Below are positions 56,453-64,000 of a DNA stretch of 64,000 nucleotides, in pieces (the first letter of the stretch is position 1; each line of letters starts with the position of its first letter). Origin of the DNA: Cycloclasticus sp. symbiont of Bathymodiolus heckerae (lineage in GTDB: Bacteria; Pseudomonadota; Gammaproteobacteria; Methylococcales; Cycloclasticaceae); the NCBI GenBank assembly GCA_002101235.1, contig LWTL01000115.1, positions 1 to 64,000 on the forward strand, read 5' to 3'. Below the pieces are notes generated by a model, which was not told the origin of the DNA, searched no databases, and saw only the letters and a list, made by a program, of their open reading frames with translations. A program made the translations under genes and the position numbers.

Positions 56453-56881
56453 TTAATTAACGGGGAACTCTTCATTAGAGCGCATAAATGAACCTGTTGC
56501 TGTTGCAATAGGTTTGCTCGCATCGTCGGTGTATAAGTTCACGCGAACGAATGCAATGGTATGAGTAAGGTGATAACAATCAGCGTTAGCATATACGTCG
56601 CTTCCTGAACTGGCAGGCTGCATATGATCTATGCGCAAATCAAGGGTTGCCATGGCTCGATAGTTGTTCTGAGCTTGAAAGATAGCAACACCACATGCGG
56701 TGTCGGCTAAGGTTGTTATTGCGCCGCCATGAATATATCCATTAACAGGGTCGCCAATAAGTTCTTCATTAAAAGGGAGTTTTAATATAACGGACGTTCT
56801 TTCAGAAGATAGAAGTTCTAAATTCAGCTTTTTCGCGTGAGGAGTTTGGTTTATTTTTTCAAGGTGAGCGTTTGTTACCAT
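56453..56881 (-). CDS. Hotdog-fold PaaI-type thioesterase, upstream paralogue
   Basis: The 142-residue product has YIHGGAITTLADTACGVAI, the HGG active-site motif, and LDLRIDHMQPA. It is related to the following gene but not closely, and the two are translationally coupled. It starts four bases downstream of the bamE stop. PaaI-type proteins commonly clear CoA thioesters; the pair may form a heteromer, which is inferred from adjacency. Confidence 0.83.
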   Translation of the reverse strand: MVTNAHLEKINQTPHAKKLNLELLSSERTSVILKLPFNEELIGDPVNGYIHGGAITTLADTACGVAIFQAQNNYRAMATLDLRIDHMQPASSGSDVYANADCYHLTHTIAFVRVNLYTDDASKPIATATGSFMRSNEEFPVN

Positions 56882-56884
56882 GGG

Positions 56885-57379
56885 TTAATACTTTTCGTCG
56901 TACTCAATGCCGACAGCACGTAATGCTTCTTCAAGAATACCTTTTTCTTCTTCGACATGTTTTGGTACGTCAACCACTTCAGTATTAATAGCCATAGGCT
57001 TAAATTCATTGCTCGGTCTGAAGTTGCCTTTTAAATTAACAAGCTCATTACCATCGAAAATAACCGTAACGCGTTCTTTCGTATCTTGTTTCCCGCCTTT
57101 TTTCAGGTCATAAAAATAGTCCCAACGGTCTTTATGGAACGGATCTATTAGTAGCGGTGTGCCGAGTATGAATTTCACTTGTCGTTTATCCATGCCGGGG
57201 CGAAGCTGATTAATCATTTCTTGGGTTACTAAATTACCTTGGCGAATGTCAATTTTATATACGCCGGGTAAATTGTCAGCGACATTCAACATTTTTTGGT
57301 TTAACTCTGCTGTTGTGGTGCAGGCAATAAAAAATTGGCTGCAAATGAGAGTGATTAGTAAAATGAGAAGCTTTCGCAT
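56885..57379 (-). CDS. bamE: Outer-membrane assembly lipoprotein BamE (SmpA/OmlA)
   Basis: Starting at 57379 (MRKLLILLITLICSQFFIAC) gives 164 residues with lipobox FIAC; an in-frame upstream ATG would spoil the signal peptide. YKIDIRQGNLVTQEMINQLRPGM and VKFILGTPLLIDPFHKDRWDYFY are BamE signatures. It stabilises the BAM complex that inserts outer-membrane beta-barrels. The C-terminal extension of about 40 residues is longer than in E. coli (113). It is divergent from fur. Confidence 0.94.
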   Translation of the reverse strand: MRKLLILLITLICSQFFIACTTTAELNQKMLNVADNLPGVYKIDIRQGNLVTQEMINQLRPGMDKRQVKFILGTPLLIDPFHKDRWDYFYDLKKGGKQDTKERVTVIFDGNELVNLKGNFRPSNEFKPMAINTEVVDVPKHVEEEKGILEEALRAVGIEYDEKY

Positions 57380-57459
57380 TTGGAGGTATCTGTGTATGAT
57401 TAGTAGGCTGAGATGATACATTATCTTGTCTATTTATCCACCATAAATTTGAGGTCAAA

Positions 57460-57870
57460 ATGGAGTCAAAAGACATACGAGCAGCTGGGTTAAAGGTGAC
57501 TTTGCCGCGTTTGAAAATCCTTGATATGTTGGAAAGTAGTGGCAATAGGCATCTATCTGCTGAAGACTTGTATAAGGCGCTGCTAGATGACGGAGAAGAA
57601 ATTGGTTTGGCGACGGTGTATCGTGTATTAACTCAGTTTGAAGGCGCAGCTCTAGTCAACCGACATCACTTTGAAGGAGGCAACTCAGTATTTGAACTCA
57701 GTCAAGGTGAACACCATGATCATATTTTATGCGTTAAATGTGGTCGGGTTGATGAGTTTTGTGATGAGATTATTGAACAGCGTCAGCGCCTCATTGCGGA
57801 AGAGAATGGTTATGAAATGACCGATCACAGTTTGTATATTTACGGCGTTTGTTCGGAGTGTTCTAAATAG
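57460..57870 (+). CDS. fur: Ferric uptake regulator Fur
   Basis: The 136-residue metalloregulator has the N-terminal winged helix (LKVTLPRLKILDMLESSG), the DNA-recognition helix (IGLATVYRVLTQFEGAALV), the HHDHILCVKCGRVDEF metal block and the C-terminal CSECSK zinc pair. It represses iron-uptake genes when bound to Fe2+. It is divergent from bamE and its stop overlaps the end of recN by eight bases. Confidence 0.96.
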   Translation: MESKDIRAAGLKVTLPRLKILDMLESSGNRHLSAEDLYKALLDDGEEIGLATVYRVLTQFEGAALVNRHHFEGGNSVFELSQGEHHDHILCVKCGRVDEFCDEIIEQRQRLIAEENGYEMTDHSLYIYGVCSECSK

Positions 57871-59533
57871 CTTTTTCTACCATTTCTTTTGCGTGAGCAA
57901 GGGTTGTTTCTGAAATATCAATACCACCTAACATACGGGCTACTTCGTTAACACGGTCAGTTTTATTGAGCGTTGTTATTTGAGTTTTAGTTTGTTCGTC
58001 ACTTTTATTTTTGCTAACGAATAAGTGCTGGTGGCCTTGTGAGGCGACCTGAGGTAAATGGGTGACGCACAAGACTTGTCGGTTTAATGCAATACTCCGC
58101 AAGCACATACCAACTGTCTCAGCCACGCCACCACCAATACCTGCATCCACTTCATCAAAAACCAGGGTGGGTATGGTGTTGTTCTGACTGGTGACAACCT
58201 GTATTGCCAAACTAATTCGAGAGAGTTCACCACCGGAAGCAACTTTTCCAATAGGTAGAGCAGGCATACCAGGGTTTGTTGTTACTAGAAATGATACGTC
58301 ATCGAGTCCATTCTTTTTAGGGTTCTCTTGTACTGAATAACCAACTTGAATTTCTAAGTAACCATCGGGTAAGCCGAGTGTTTTTAGTGTGCTAGTGATT
58401 TTGTTGCTAAGTTCTTTTGCGGTTTCTACACGTTGTGCATGTAGTTCTTTTGCCGCTTCTTCGTATTCATCGATGGCATTAGTTATTTCTTGCTGAATAG
58501 CGTTTAAACGCTCGTTACGGTTGTCGAGTAATTCGAGTCGTGATACGAGTTCGTTGTGCTTTTCAGTGAGTAGGTGTGGTTCGATATGGAGCTTACGGGC
58601 AAGCGAGTGCATGGTGCTTAATTGCCTATCGAGCTGAGCCATTTGCTCGGGGTCATCGTTTTGCTGATCGGTGATATGTCTTAAGTCGCGGCTTGCTTCT
58701 TGGATTTGAATAGCAGCTTCTTTGATTTGTTCGGAAACAGATGAAAATTTATCAGATAAATGGGTGAGTTCTTCTAATTCCTGCGAAACACTGCTTAGTT
58801 GACTGTGAATAGCGCGGTTTTCATCTTCGTAAAGTGCACAGATTTGTTTTTCAGCAATTTCAATGATTTTACTCATATTGGCTGCTGTCGTATGTTCTTG
58901 CACTAACTCATCATAGTTAAGATGAAGAATGTCAGCTTGTTCTAGTTCGTTAATTTGATATTTTAGAAGCTGTTTTTCGCTATCGTTATCGTCGTTTCCA
59001 CCGGTCAGGCTTACGAGTTCGTGGTTCAACTTCTTCCAATCGTTATAACGCTCGTTGCAATCAACAATAGCAGTTTGGGAAGGTAATGAAGTATCCAGTA
59101 ATTGGTATTGTTTTTCGGGTTGAAGCAGGTCTAAGTGTGCGTGTTGACCGTGGATGCTAATGAGGTGCTGAGATAGTTGCTGTAACGTTTTTAAATTAAC
59201 AACGTGTCCGTTAATAAAAGCTTTTGAGCGACCGTCTGCATTAATGGTGCGACGGATTAAGCAATCAGAGTCTTCAGCCAGCTCATTTAGGGAGAGCCAA
59301 CTTTTGGCGTCTGGTGTTTGGCTGATATCAAAATCAAGACTGATGTCCGCCTTATCTGCGCCGTGCCTTAATAAGTTCGCATCTGCACGTTCGCCCAAAC
59401 ATAGTTTCATTGCGGTGAGTAAAATTGACTTACCTGCGCCGGTTTCGCCGGTTAGGGTTGTCATGCCTTGCTCTAGTTCGAGGTTTAGTTGCTCAACAAC
59501 AGCGAGCCCTTTGATATTAATAGATCTGAGCAT
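57863..59533 (-). CDS. recN: DNA repair ATPase RecN
   Basis: The 556-residue SMC-like protein has Walker A GETGAGKSILLTAMKLCLGERAD at the N-terminus, long coiled-coil arms in the middle (about 160-360), and signature SGGELSRI with Walker B LVFDEVDAGIGGGVAE near residue 455. It acts in double-strand-break repair. It follows nadK by four bases. Confidence 0.96.
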   Translation of the reverse strand: MLRSINIKGLAVVEQLNLELEQGMTTLTGETGAGKSILLTAMKLCLGERADANLLRHGADKADISLDFDISQTPDAKSWLSLNELAEDSDCLIRRTINADGRSKAFINGHVVNLKTLQQLSQHLISIHGQHAHLDLLQPEKQYQLLDTSLPSQTAIVDCNERYNDWKKLNHELVSLTGGNDDNDSEKQLLKYQINELEQADILHLNYDELVQEHTTAANMSKIIEIAEKQICALYEDENRAIHSQLSSVSQELEELTHLSDKFSSVSEQIKEAAIQIQEASRDLRHITDQQNDDPEQMAQLDRQLSTMHSLARKLHIEPHLLTEKHNELVSRLELLDNRNERLNAIQQEITNAIDEYEEAAKELHAQRVETAKELSNKITSTLKTLGLPDGYLEIQVGYSVQENPKKNGLDDVSFLVTTNPGMPALPIGKVASGGELSRISLAIQVVTSQNNTIPTLVFDEVDAGIGGGVAETVGMCLRSIALNRQVLCVTHLPQVASQGHQHLFVSKNKSDEQTKTQITTLNKTDRVNEVARMLGGIDISETTLAHAKEMVEKAI

Positions 59534-59537
59534 TGTT

Positions 59538-60422
59538 TTAAGCTTGAGGAGCTCTACTCCAGCCCAGTTTAACGCGTAAGATATTGAAAAAGTCGTGGTC
59601 GGTAGGGTGCAGTAAGCGAATTTTGTTCTCGTAACGCTTAATGCTCACTAAATCGCCCTCGAGAACGTCAGGAAGAATAACGTTGTCACAAGTAAGTTGT
59701 GCTTTGTGCTTGTCCCGTTGACTGAATTTAATCCCCACTTCGCTTTTACCATCAATAACAATGGGACGGTTGCTTAAAGTGTGTGGGTTAATAGGCACTA
59801 ACACTATCGCGTCTAAAGACGGTGACATAAGGGGGCCTCCGCCGGAGAGGGCGTAAGCTGTTGATCCAGTTGGCGTGGCAATAATGAGCCCATCTGAACG
59901 TTGAGAGTTAACAAATTTTTCATCAACGTAGGTTTCAATATCAATTAAACCAGGGGATTTTAGCCGATGAATAGCGACCTCGTTAAAGGCAGATTGTTCG
60001 TGGATGACAACGTTATTTCGAATAATACGGGTGTTTAAAATAATACGCTCTTCTTCGTGGTATTTACCTTCAAGAATTTGCTTTATTTTATCGCCCATTT
60101 CCTCTGGGGAGATATCAACCAGAAATCCAAGTGTTCCTAAGTTGATACCAATGAGCGGAACATTTGTGTTAACTAATGCGCGAGCTGCGGAAAGTAAAGT
60201 GCCGTCACCACCAATAGACATAATTAAGTCGCAGTGCTCAGCTAAAGATTCTAAGGGAGTGATTTGCTCGCTGCTTAAAGAGATATGTCGTGCTGTTTCA
60301 GGCTCAATATATACCTTAATACCAGCGTTCGTTAGTAGTTTGTATAGGGCTTGAAGAGGCGCAGAAATATCGTTTGCATCAGGTTTGGAGATAAGCCCTA
60401 TTCGTTTGAATTGTGTGTTCAT
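59538..60422 (-). CDS. nadK: NAD kinase
   Basis: Starting at ATG 60422 (MNTQFKRIGLISKPD) gives 294 residues, as in relatives; an earlier in-frame ATG adds 25 residues with no counterpart. Motifs are SIGGDGTLLSAAR, NLGTLGFLVDI, ATPTGSTAYALSGGGPLMSP and PINPHTLSNRPIV. It phosphorylates NAD to NADP. recN follows and grpE is divergent, a conserved arrangement. Confidence 0.95.
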   Translation of the reverse strand: MNTQFKRIGLISKPDANDISAPLQALYKLLTNAGIKVYIEPETARHISLSSEQITPLESLAEHCDLIMSIGGDGTLLSAARALVNTNVPLIGINLGTLGFLVDISPEEMGDKIKQILEGKYHEEERIILNTRIIRNNVVIHEQSAFNEVAIHRLKSPGLIDIETYVDEKFVNSQRSDGLIIATPTGSTAYALSGGGPLMSPSLDAIVLVPINPHTLSNRPIVIDGKSEVGIKFSQRDKHKAQLTCDNVILPDVLEGDLVSIKRYENKIRLLHPTDHDFFNILRVKLGWSRAPQA

Positions 60423-60625
60423 TAATACCCTCAATTTAGACTTCAAAAGTGTACACGAACTCAGCTTGCTTGCGCCTAAAATGTAAATATTTTTCATGGC
60501 GTATTTATTTGCAAATGATCTCTATTTTTGATGAGCAAATTAAATCATAATGAATCTTATATAATTGCTTTCATCTGACAAAGTAATTCAATTAGTTAAT
60601 GTGACAGCAAAAGTTTTAGGCGAGA

Positions 60626-60655
60626 CCTTGAAAACTTAAGATTTACCACCACTTA
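60626..60655 (+). promoter_or_regulatory. Candidate sigma-32 heat-shock promoter for grpE
   Basis: CCTTGAAA matches the sigma-32 -35 element (CTTGAAA). After 12 bases comes CCACCACTTA, a partial -10 (CCCCATNTA). It stands about 80 bases before grpE, the first gene of the heat-shock set. Confidence 0.5.
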
Positions 60656-60731
60656 GTAAAGATAATCGTTAGGCATGTGTTTTTGTGTGCCAGTGATAAC
60701 CATTCAACATACAAAATAATGAGGAAATATT

Positions 60732-61355
60732 ATGGGGTCTGAAGAACAAACAGATCAAAGCGATGTGGTGCAATCAGCGGCAGATGTGGAAGAAAGTTTA
60801 ATAGATGAAGTTGTAGATGATGTGTTAGCAGTTGATGAAACCGTTGGAACAGTAGATTTACAGTCTGCGCTTGATGTGGCAAATGCACGTGCAGATGAAA
60901 ACTGGGAAAAGGTTTTATTAGCGAAGGCGGATGTTGAGAATATTCGTCGTCGTACGCAAAAAGACATTGAAAAAGCCCGTCGTTTTTCTGTAGAAAAATT
61001 TGCCAAAGATATGCTAGCTGTTGTGGACAGTTTAGAAATGGGGCTTGCAGCGGCCGAAAATATGTCGGGTGATGTAGCTTCTATTAAAGAAGGCATGGAG
61101 CTGACGTATAAGCAGTTGTTGTCGTCTTTAGCAAACTCAGGTGTTGTGCAAGTTAATCCAGAAGGTGAAAGCTTTAATCCTGATCTTCACCAAGCTATAT
61201 CGATGGTGCCGAGTGATGAGCATGCCAATAACACGGTGATGCAGGTTTTTCAAAAAGGTTATACCTTGAACAGTCGCTTAATGCGCCCTGCAATGGTGAT
61301 TGTGTCGCAATCTTCAGCGCCGGCAGATGCAAAAAAAATTGACGAGCAAGCTTGA
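60732..61355 (+). CDS. grpE: Nucleotide exchange factor GrpE
   Basis: The 207-residue protein has an acidic N-terminus, a long coiled coil (VANARADENWEKVLLAKADVENIRRR), and the C-terminal FNPDLHQAISMVPSDEHANNTVMQVFQKGYTLNSRLMRPAMV region, of which NPDLHQAI and GYTLNSRLMRPAMV are signatures. It ejects ADP from DnaK. dnaK follows by 64 bases. Confidence 0.96.
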   Translation: MGSEEQTDQSDVVQSAADVEESLIDEVVDDVLAVDETVGTVDLQSALDVANARADENWEKVLLAKADVENIRRRTQKDIEKARRFSVEKFAKDMLAVVDSLEMGLAAAENMSGDVASIKEGMELTYKQLLSSLANSGVVQVNPEGESFNPDLHQAISMVPSDEHANNTVMQVFQKGYTLNSRLMRPAMVIVSQSSAPADAKKIDEQA

Positions 61356-61419
61356 AAATAGAATTGGCATCCCCATATTCTAACTAACAGACAAAATATT
61401 AAATTTCGGAGATATTCAA

Positions 61420-63342
61420 ATGGCTAAAATTATAGGTATTGATTTAGGAACAACAAACTCGTGTGTTGCCGTTTTAGATGGTGACACCGCTAAAGTTCTT
61501 GAAAACAGCGAAGGCGCAAGAACAACACCTTCTATTGTTGCTTTTACAGCAGACGATGAAGTGCTTGTTGGGCAATCAGCAAAGCGTCAAGCGGTAACTA
61601 ATCCTACAAACACAGTGTTTGCGACAAAACGTTTAATCGGTCGTAAATTCAAAGATGATGTGGTTCAAAAAGATGTGAGCATGGTGCCTTACAAAATCGT
61701 AGCAGCGGATAACGGCGATGCTTGGATTGAAGCGCAAGGCAAAAAAATGGCGCCACCAGAAATTGCTGCGCGTATTTTAATGAAGCTTAAAAAAGATGCA
61801 GAAGCATATCTAGGTGAGGAAGTAACAGAAGCGGTTATTACTGTACCTGCGTACTTTAATGACTCACAGCGTCAAGCAACGAAAGATGCAGGTAAAATTG
61901 CAGGCTTAGAAGTTAAACGTATTATTAATGAGCCAACAGCGGCTGCATTAGCTTACGGCATGGACAAGAAAACCGGCGATCGTACGATTGCGGTTTACGA
62001 CTTGGGCGGTGGTACATTCGATGTATCTATCATTGAAATTGCTGAAGTAGATGGCGAGCATCAGTTTGAAGTGTTATCAACAAACGGTGATACATTCTTA
62101 GGCGGTGAAGATTTCGATTTACGTATTATTGACTTCTTATCTGATGAATTTAAGAAAGAAAACTCCGTTGATTTACATAACGATCCTTTAGCGCTACAGC
62201 GTTTAAAAGAAGCGGCTGAAAAAGCAAAAATCGAGTTATCGTCTAACCAACAAACAGATATTAACTTGCCTTACATCACAGCAGATGCATCAGGTCCTAA
62301 GCATTTAAACGTAAAGTTAACACGTGCTAAATTAGAATCTTTAGTTGATGACTTGGTTCAACGTACGATTTCTCCTTGTGCAACAGCACTTAAGGATGCA
62401 GGCTTAGAAGCATCAGAAATTGATGATGTTATTTTGGTGGGTGGTCAAACACGTATGCCGAAAGTTCAAGAAGTTGTTGCTGAATTCTTTGGTCAAGATC
62501 CTCGTAAAGATGTGAATCCAGACGAAGCCGTTGCCGTTGGTGCAGCTATTCAGGCGGGTGTGTTAGCGGGTGATGTAACAGACGTTCTTTTATTGGATGT
62601 TACGCCACTGTCTTTAGGTATTGAGACAATGGGCGGCGTTATGACGAAGCTTATTGAAAAGAACACAACGATTCCAAGTAAAGCAGGTCAAACATTCTCA
62701 ACAGCAGAAGATAACCAAACAGCCGTAACAATTCACGTGTTACAGGGTGAGCGCGAAATGGCTTCAGGTAATAAATCTTTAGGTCGTTTTGACCTTCAAG
62801 ATATCCCGCCTTCACGCCGCGGCACACCACAAATTGAAGTGTCTTTCGATATTGATGCAAACGGCATCTTAAATGTATCGGCTAAAGATAAAGCAACAGG
62901 TAAAGAACAGTCAGTTGTGATTAAAGCATCAAGTGGTTTGTCTGATGAAGAAGTAGAAGCAATGATTAGCGATGCTGAAGCACATGCTGAAGAAGATAAA
63001 AAATTGCATGAGTTAGTAACAGCAAGAAACACGGCTGATGGCATGATTCACGCAACAGAAAAGTCTATTGAAGAAATGGGCGATAAAGTTGAAGAAGCTG
63101 AAAAAACTGAAATTGAAGCAGCGATTGTAGAGCTTCAAGAAGCGGTAAAAGGCGATGATAAAGAAGCGATCGAAGCAAAAACAGAAGCGCTAACAGCGTT
63201 ATCAGGTAAGTTGGCTGAGAAAATGTATGCTGATGCAGGTGCGGAAGGTGACGCTGGTTCAGCTGAGGCGCAATCTGGCGAAGCAGCAGATGACGTGGTT
63301 GATGCGGAATTTGAAGAAGTAAAAGACGACGATAAGAAGTAA
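61420..63342 (+). CDS. dnaK: Molecular chaperone DnaK (Hsp70)
   Basis: The 640-residue Hsp70 starts [20 protein letters not shown]. The ATPase domain (1-380) holds the signatures [18 protein letters not shown] and [11 protein letters not shown]. The linker [19 protein letters not shown], the substrate domain and a C-terminal acidic [17 protein letters not shown] tail follow. Length is typical. It works with GrpE and DnaJ, which flank it. Confidence 0.98.
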   Translation: MAKIIGIDLGTTNSCVAVLDGDTAKVLENSEGARTTPSIVAFTADDEVLVGQSAKRQAVTNPTNTVFATKRLIGRKFKDDVVQKDVSMVPYKIVAADNGDAWIEAQGKKMAPPEIAARILMKLKKDAEAYLGEEVTEAVITVPAYFNDSQRQATKDAGKIAGLEVKRIINEPTAAALAYGMDKKTGDRTIAVYDLGGGTFDVSIIEIAEVDGEHQFEVLSTNGDTFLGGEDFDLRIIDFLSDEFKKENSVDLHNDPLALQRLKEAAEKAKIELSSNQQTDINLPYITADASGPKHLNVKLTRAKLESLVDDLVQRTISPCATALKDAGLEASEIDDVILVGGQTRMPKVQEVVAEFFGQDPRKDVNPDEAVAVGAAIQAGVLAGDVTDVLLLDVTPLSLGIETMGGVMTKLIEKNTTIPSKAGQTFSTAEDNQTAVTIHVLQGEREMASGNKSLGRFDLQDIPPSRRGTPQIEVSFDIDANGILNVSAKDKATGKEQSVVIKASSGLSDEEVEAMISDAEAHAEEDKKLHELVTARNTADGMIHATEKSIEEMGDKVEEAEKTEIEAAIVELQEAVKGDDKEAIEAKTEALTALSGKLAEKMYADAGAEGDAGSAEAQSGEAADDVVDAEFEEVKDDDKK

Positions 63343-63395
63343 GTCTTAAATGGGGTGACTCCCTTTGAAACATAGCCCAGTATAGGGTTGCGCAT

Positions 63396-63417
63396 AGCCG
63401 CCGATTTATCGGTGGCT
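63396..63417 (+). promoter_or_regulatory. Hairpin between dnaK and dnaJ
   Basis: AGCCGCCGAT and ATCGGTGGCT pair over ten bases (one G:U) with a two-base centre. No T run follows. It could partly terminate or stabilise dnaK mRNA, setting a lower dnaJ level. Confidence 0.6.
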
Positions 63418-63443
63418 TTGGCGTATTCAGGTGATAGAGAATA

Positions 63444-64000
63444 ATGGAAAAAGAAGATTTTTATAAAGTACTAGAAGTTGCACGTGATGCGAGCAGCCGT
63501 GAGATAAAGAAAGCGTATAGACGTTTGGCGATGAAATATCACCCAGACAGAAATACCGATAACCCTGAGGCAGAAGATAAGTTTAAGGTTATTCAAGAAG
63601 CGTATGCCATTTTGAGTGATGATAAAAAACGTGCCGCTTATGACCAGTTTGGCCATGCTGGTGTTGATCAGTCAATGGGTGGCGGGCGCGGTGGTTTCCA
63701 AGGTGGCGGTGGGGATTTCAGTGATGTATTTGGTGACGTGTTTGGTGATATTTTCGGTGGTGGCGGAGGTGGTCGTCGCAGTCAGGTGACACGTGGAGCT
63801 GACCTTCGTTACAACTTAGACCTCACTTTAGAAGATGCTGTTTCTGGTATGGAAACAAAAATTAAAGTACCAACCGCTATCAGTTGTACTGGTTGCAAAG
63901 GCACCGGTTCAAAAAGTGGTAAGTCAGGTGTGTGTACTTCGTGTGCAGGTCATGGTCAGGTGCGCATGCAGCAAGGCATGTTTTCTGTACAGCAAACCTG
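63444..64000 (+). CDS. dnaJ: Chaperone DnaJ (N-terminal part, runs off the window)
   Basis: Starting at 63444 ([15 protein letters not shown]), the J domain is complete with the HPD motif in KYHPDRN. A Gly/Phe-rich region ([14 protein letters not shown]) follows, and the first half of the Cys-rich zinc region ([16 protein letters not shown]). The rest lies beyond 64000. It stimulates DnaK ATPase and presents substrates. Confidence 0.95.
   Translation, partial: MEKEDFYKVLEVARDASSREIKKAYRRLAMKYHPDRNTDNPEAEDKFKVIQEAYAILSDDKKRAAYDQFGHAGVDQSMGGGRGGFQGGGGDFSDVFGDVFGDIFGGGGGGRRSQVTRGADLRYNLDLTLEDAVSGMETKIKVPTAISCTGCKGTGSKSGKSGVCTSCAGHGQVRMQQGMFSVQQT

Noticed and set aside
62651..63395. Minus-strand ORFs across dnaK
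   Set aside because: They lie wholly within the strongly conserved dnaK frame and have no ribosome sites.
1..64000. CRISPR arrays, rRNA genes, intact transposases or prophage genes
   Set aside because: None was seen; the only tandem array is the coding repeat in the phasin.

Overview
The window is chromosomal DNA of a Gammaproteobacterium of moderate to low GC. Typical gammaproteobacterial genes include rapA, slyX, dksA, gluQ, bamE, ratA, rnfH, the efp/epmA/epmB set, a FimX-like protein and the smpB-to-dnaJ block. A class III (PhaC+PhaE) polyhydroxybutyrate synthase cluster, NhaD and an NSS transporter suggest a marine, PHB-storing organism. The genus cannot be fixed from this sequence; a Cycloclasticus- or Methylophaga-like bacterium is only a guess. 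There are no rRNA genes and no intact tRNA genes; one tmRNA gene is present.

Layout. 1-0.4 kb: a gene end and a broken cyclic-nucleotide-binding gene. 0.4-7.3 kb: prmB, aroC, an MFS permease, two tandem exported paralogues of unknown function and a 5'-nucleotidase. 7.2-11.1 kb: FimX-like c-di-GMP receptor and a companion protein. 11.2-14.8 kb: EF-P and its lysylation enzymes, then psd. 14.9-19.4 kb: class V aminotransferase and ppsA, divergent from ppsR. 19.5-27.2 kb: rapA, a cassette-like methyltransferase gene, a membrane MutS-like ATPase, a metallo-hydrolase and yaaA. 27.4-31.0 kb: PHB genes phaB, a frameshifted phasin, a small PHA-associated protein and phaC/phaE. 31.1-34.0 kb: gluQ, dksA, an aminotransferase with an in-frame stop and a tiny lipoprotein. 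34.0-38.2 kb: an apparent nhaD-mobB-moeA-galE transcription unit. 38.4-42.9 kb: two unknown genes, then deaD-slyX-rbgA. 43.2-46.7 kb: lipoprotein and a four-PAS GGDEF/EAL protein. 46.8-50.3 kb: two nucleotide-sugar genes lying between a copy of the tmRNA 3' end and the intact ssrA, which looks like a small ssrA-borne islet. 50.7-64 kb: smpB, NSS transporter, ratA-rnfH, leuA behind a leucine-rich leader ORF, two thioesterases, bamE/fur, recN-nadK, grpE, dnaK and the 5' part of dnaJ.

Four genes are interrupted: the cNMP-binding gene at the left edge, the phasin, the aminotransferase at 32.6 kb and the unknown gene at 39.1 kb. Three of these breaks fall at or beside short A or T runs and one is a TAG stop, so sequencing error, true decay and slippage must be told apart. 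The most interesting points are the ssrA islet with flanking repeats, the integron-cassette-like methyltransferase, the leu leader, the FimX-like protein with its partner, the membrane MutS-like protein, and the paired exported paralogues with a repeated C-x-NRAGF cysteine motif.
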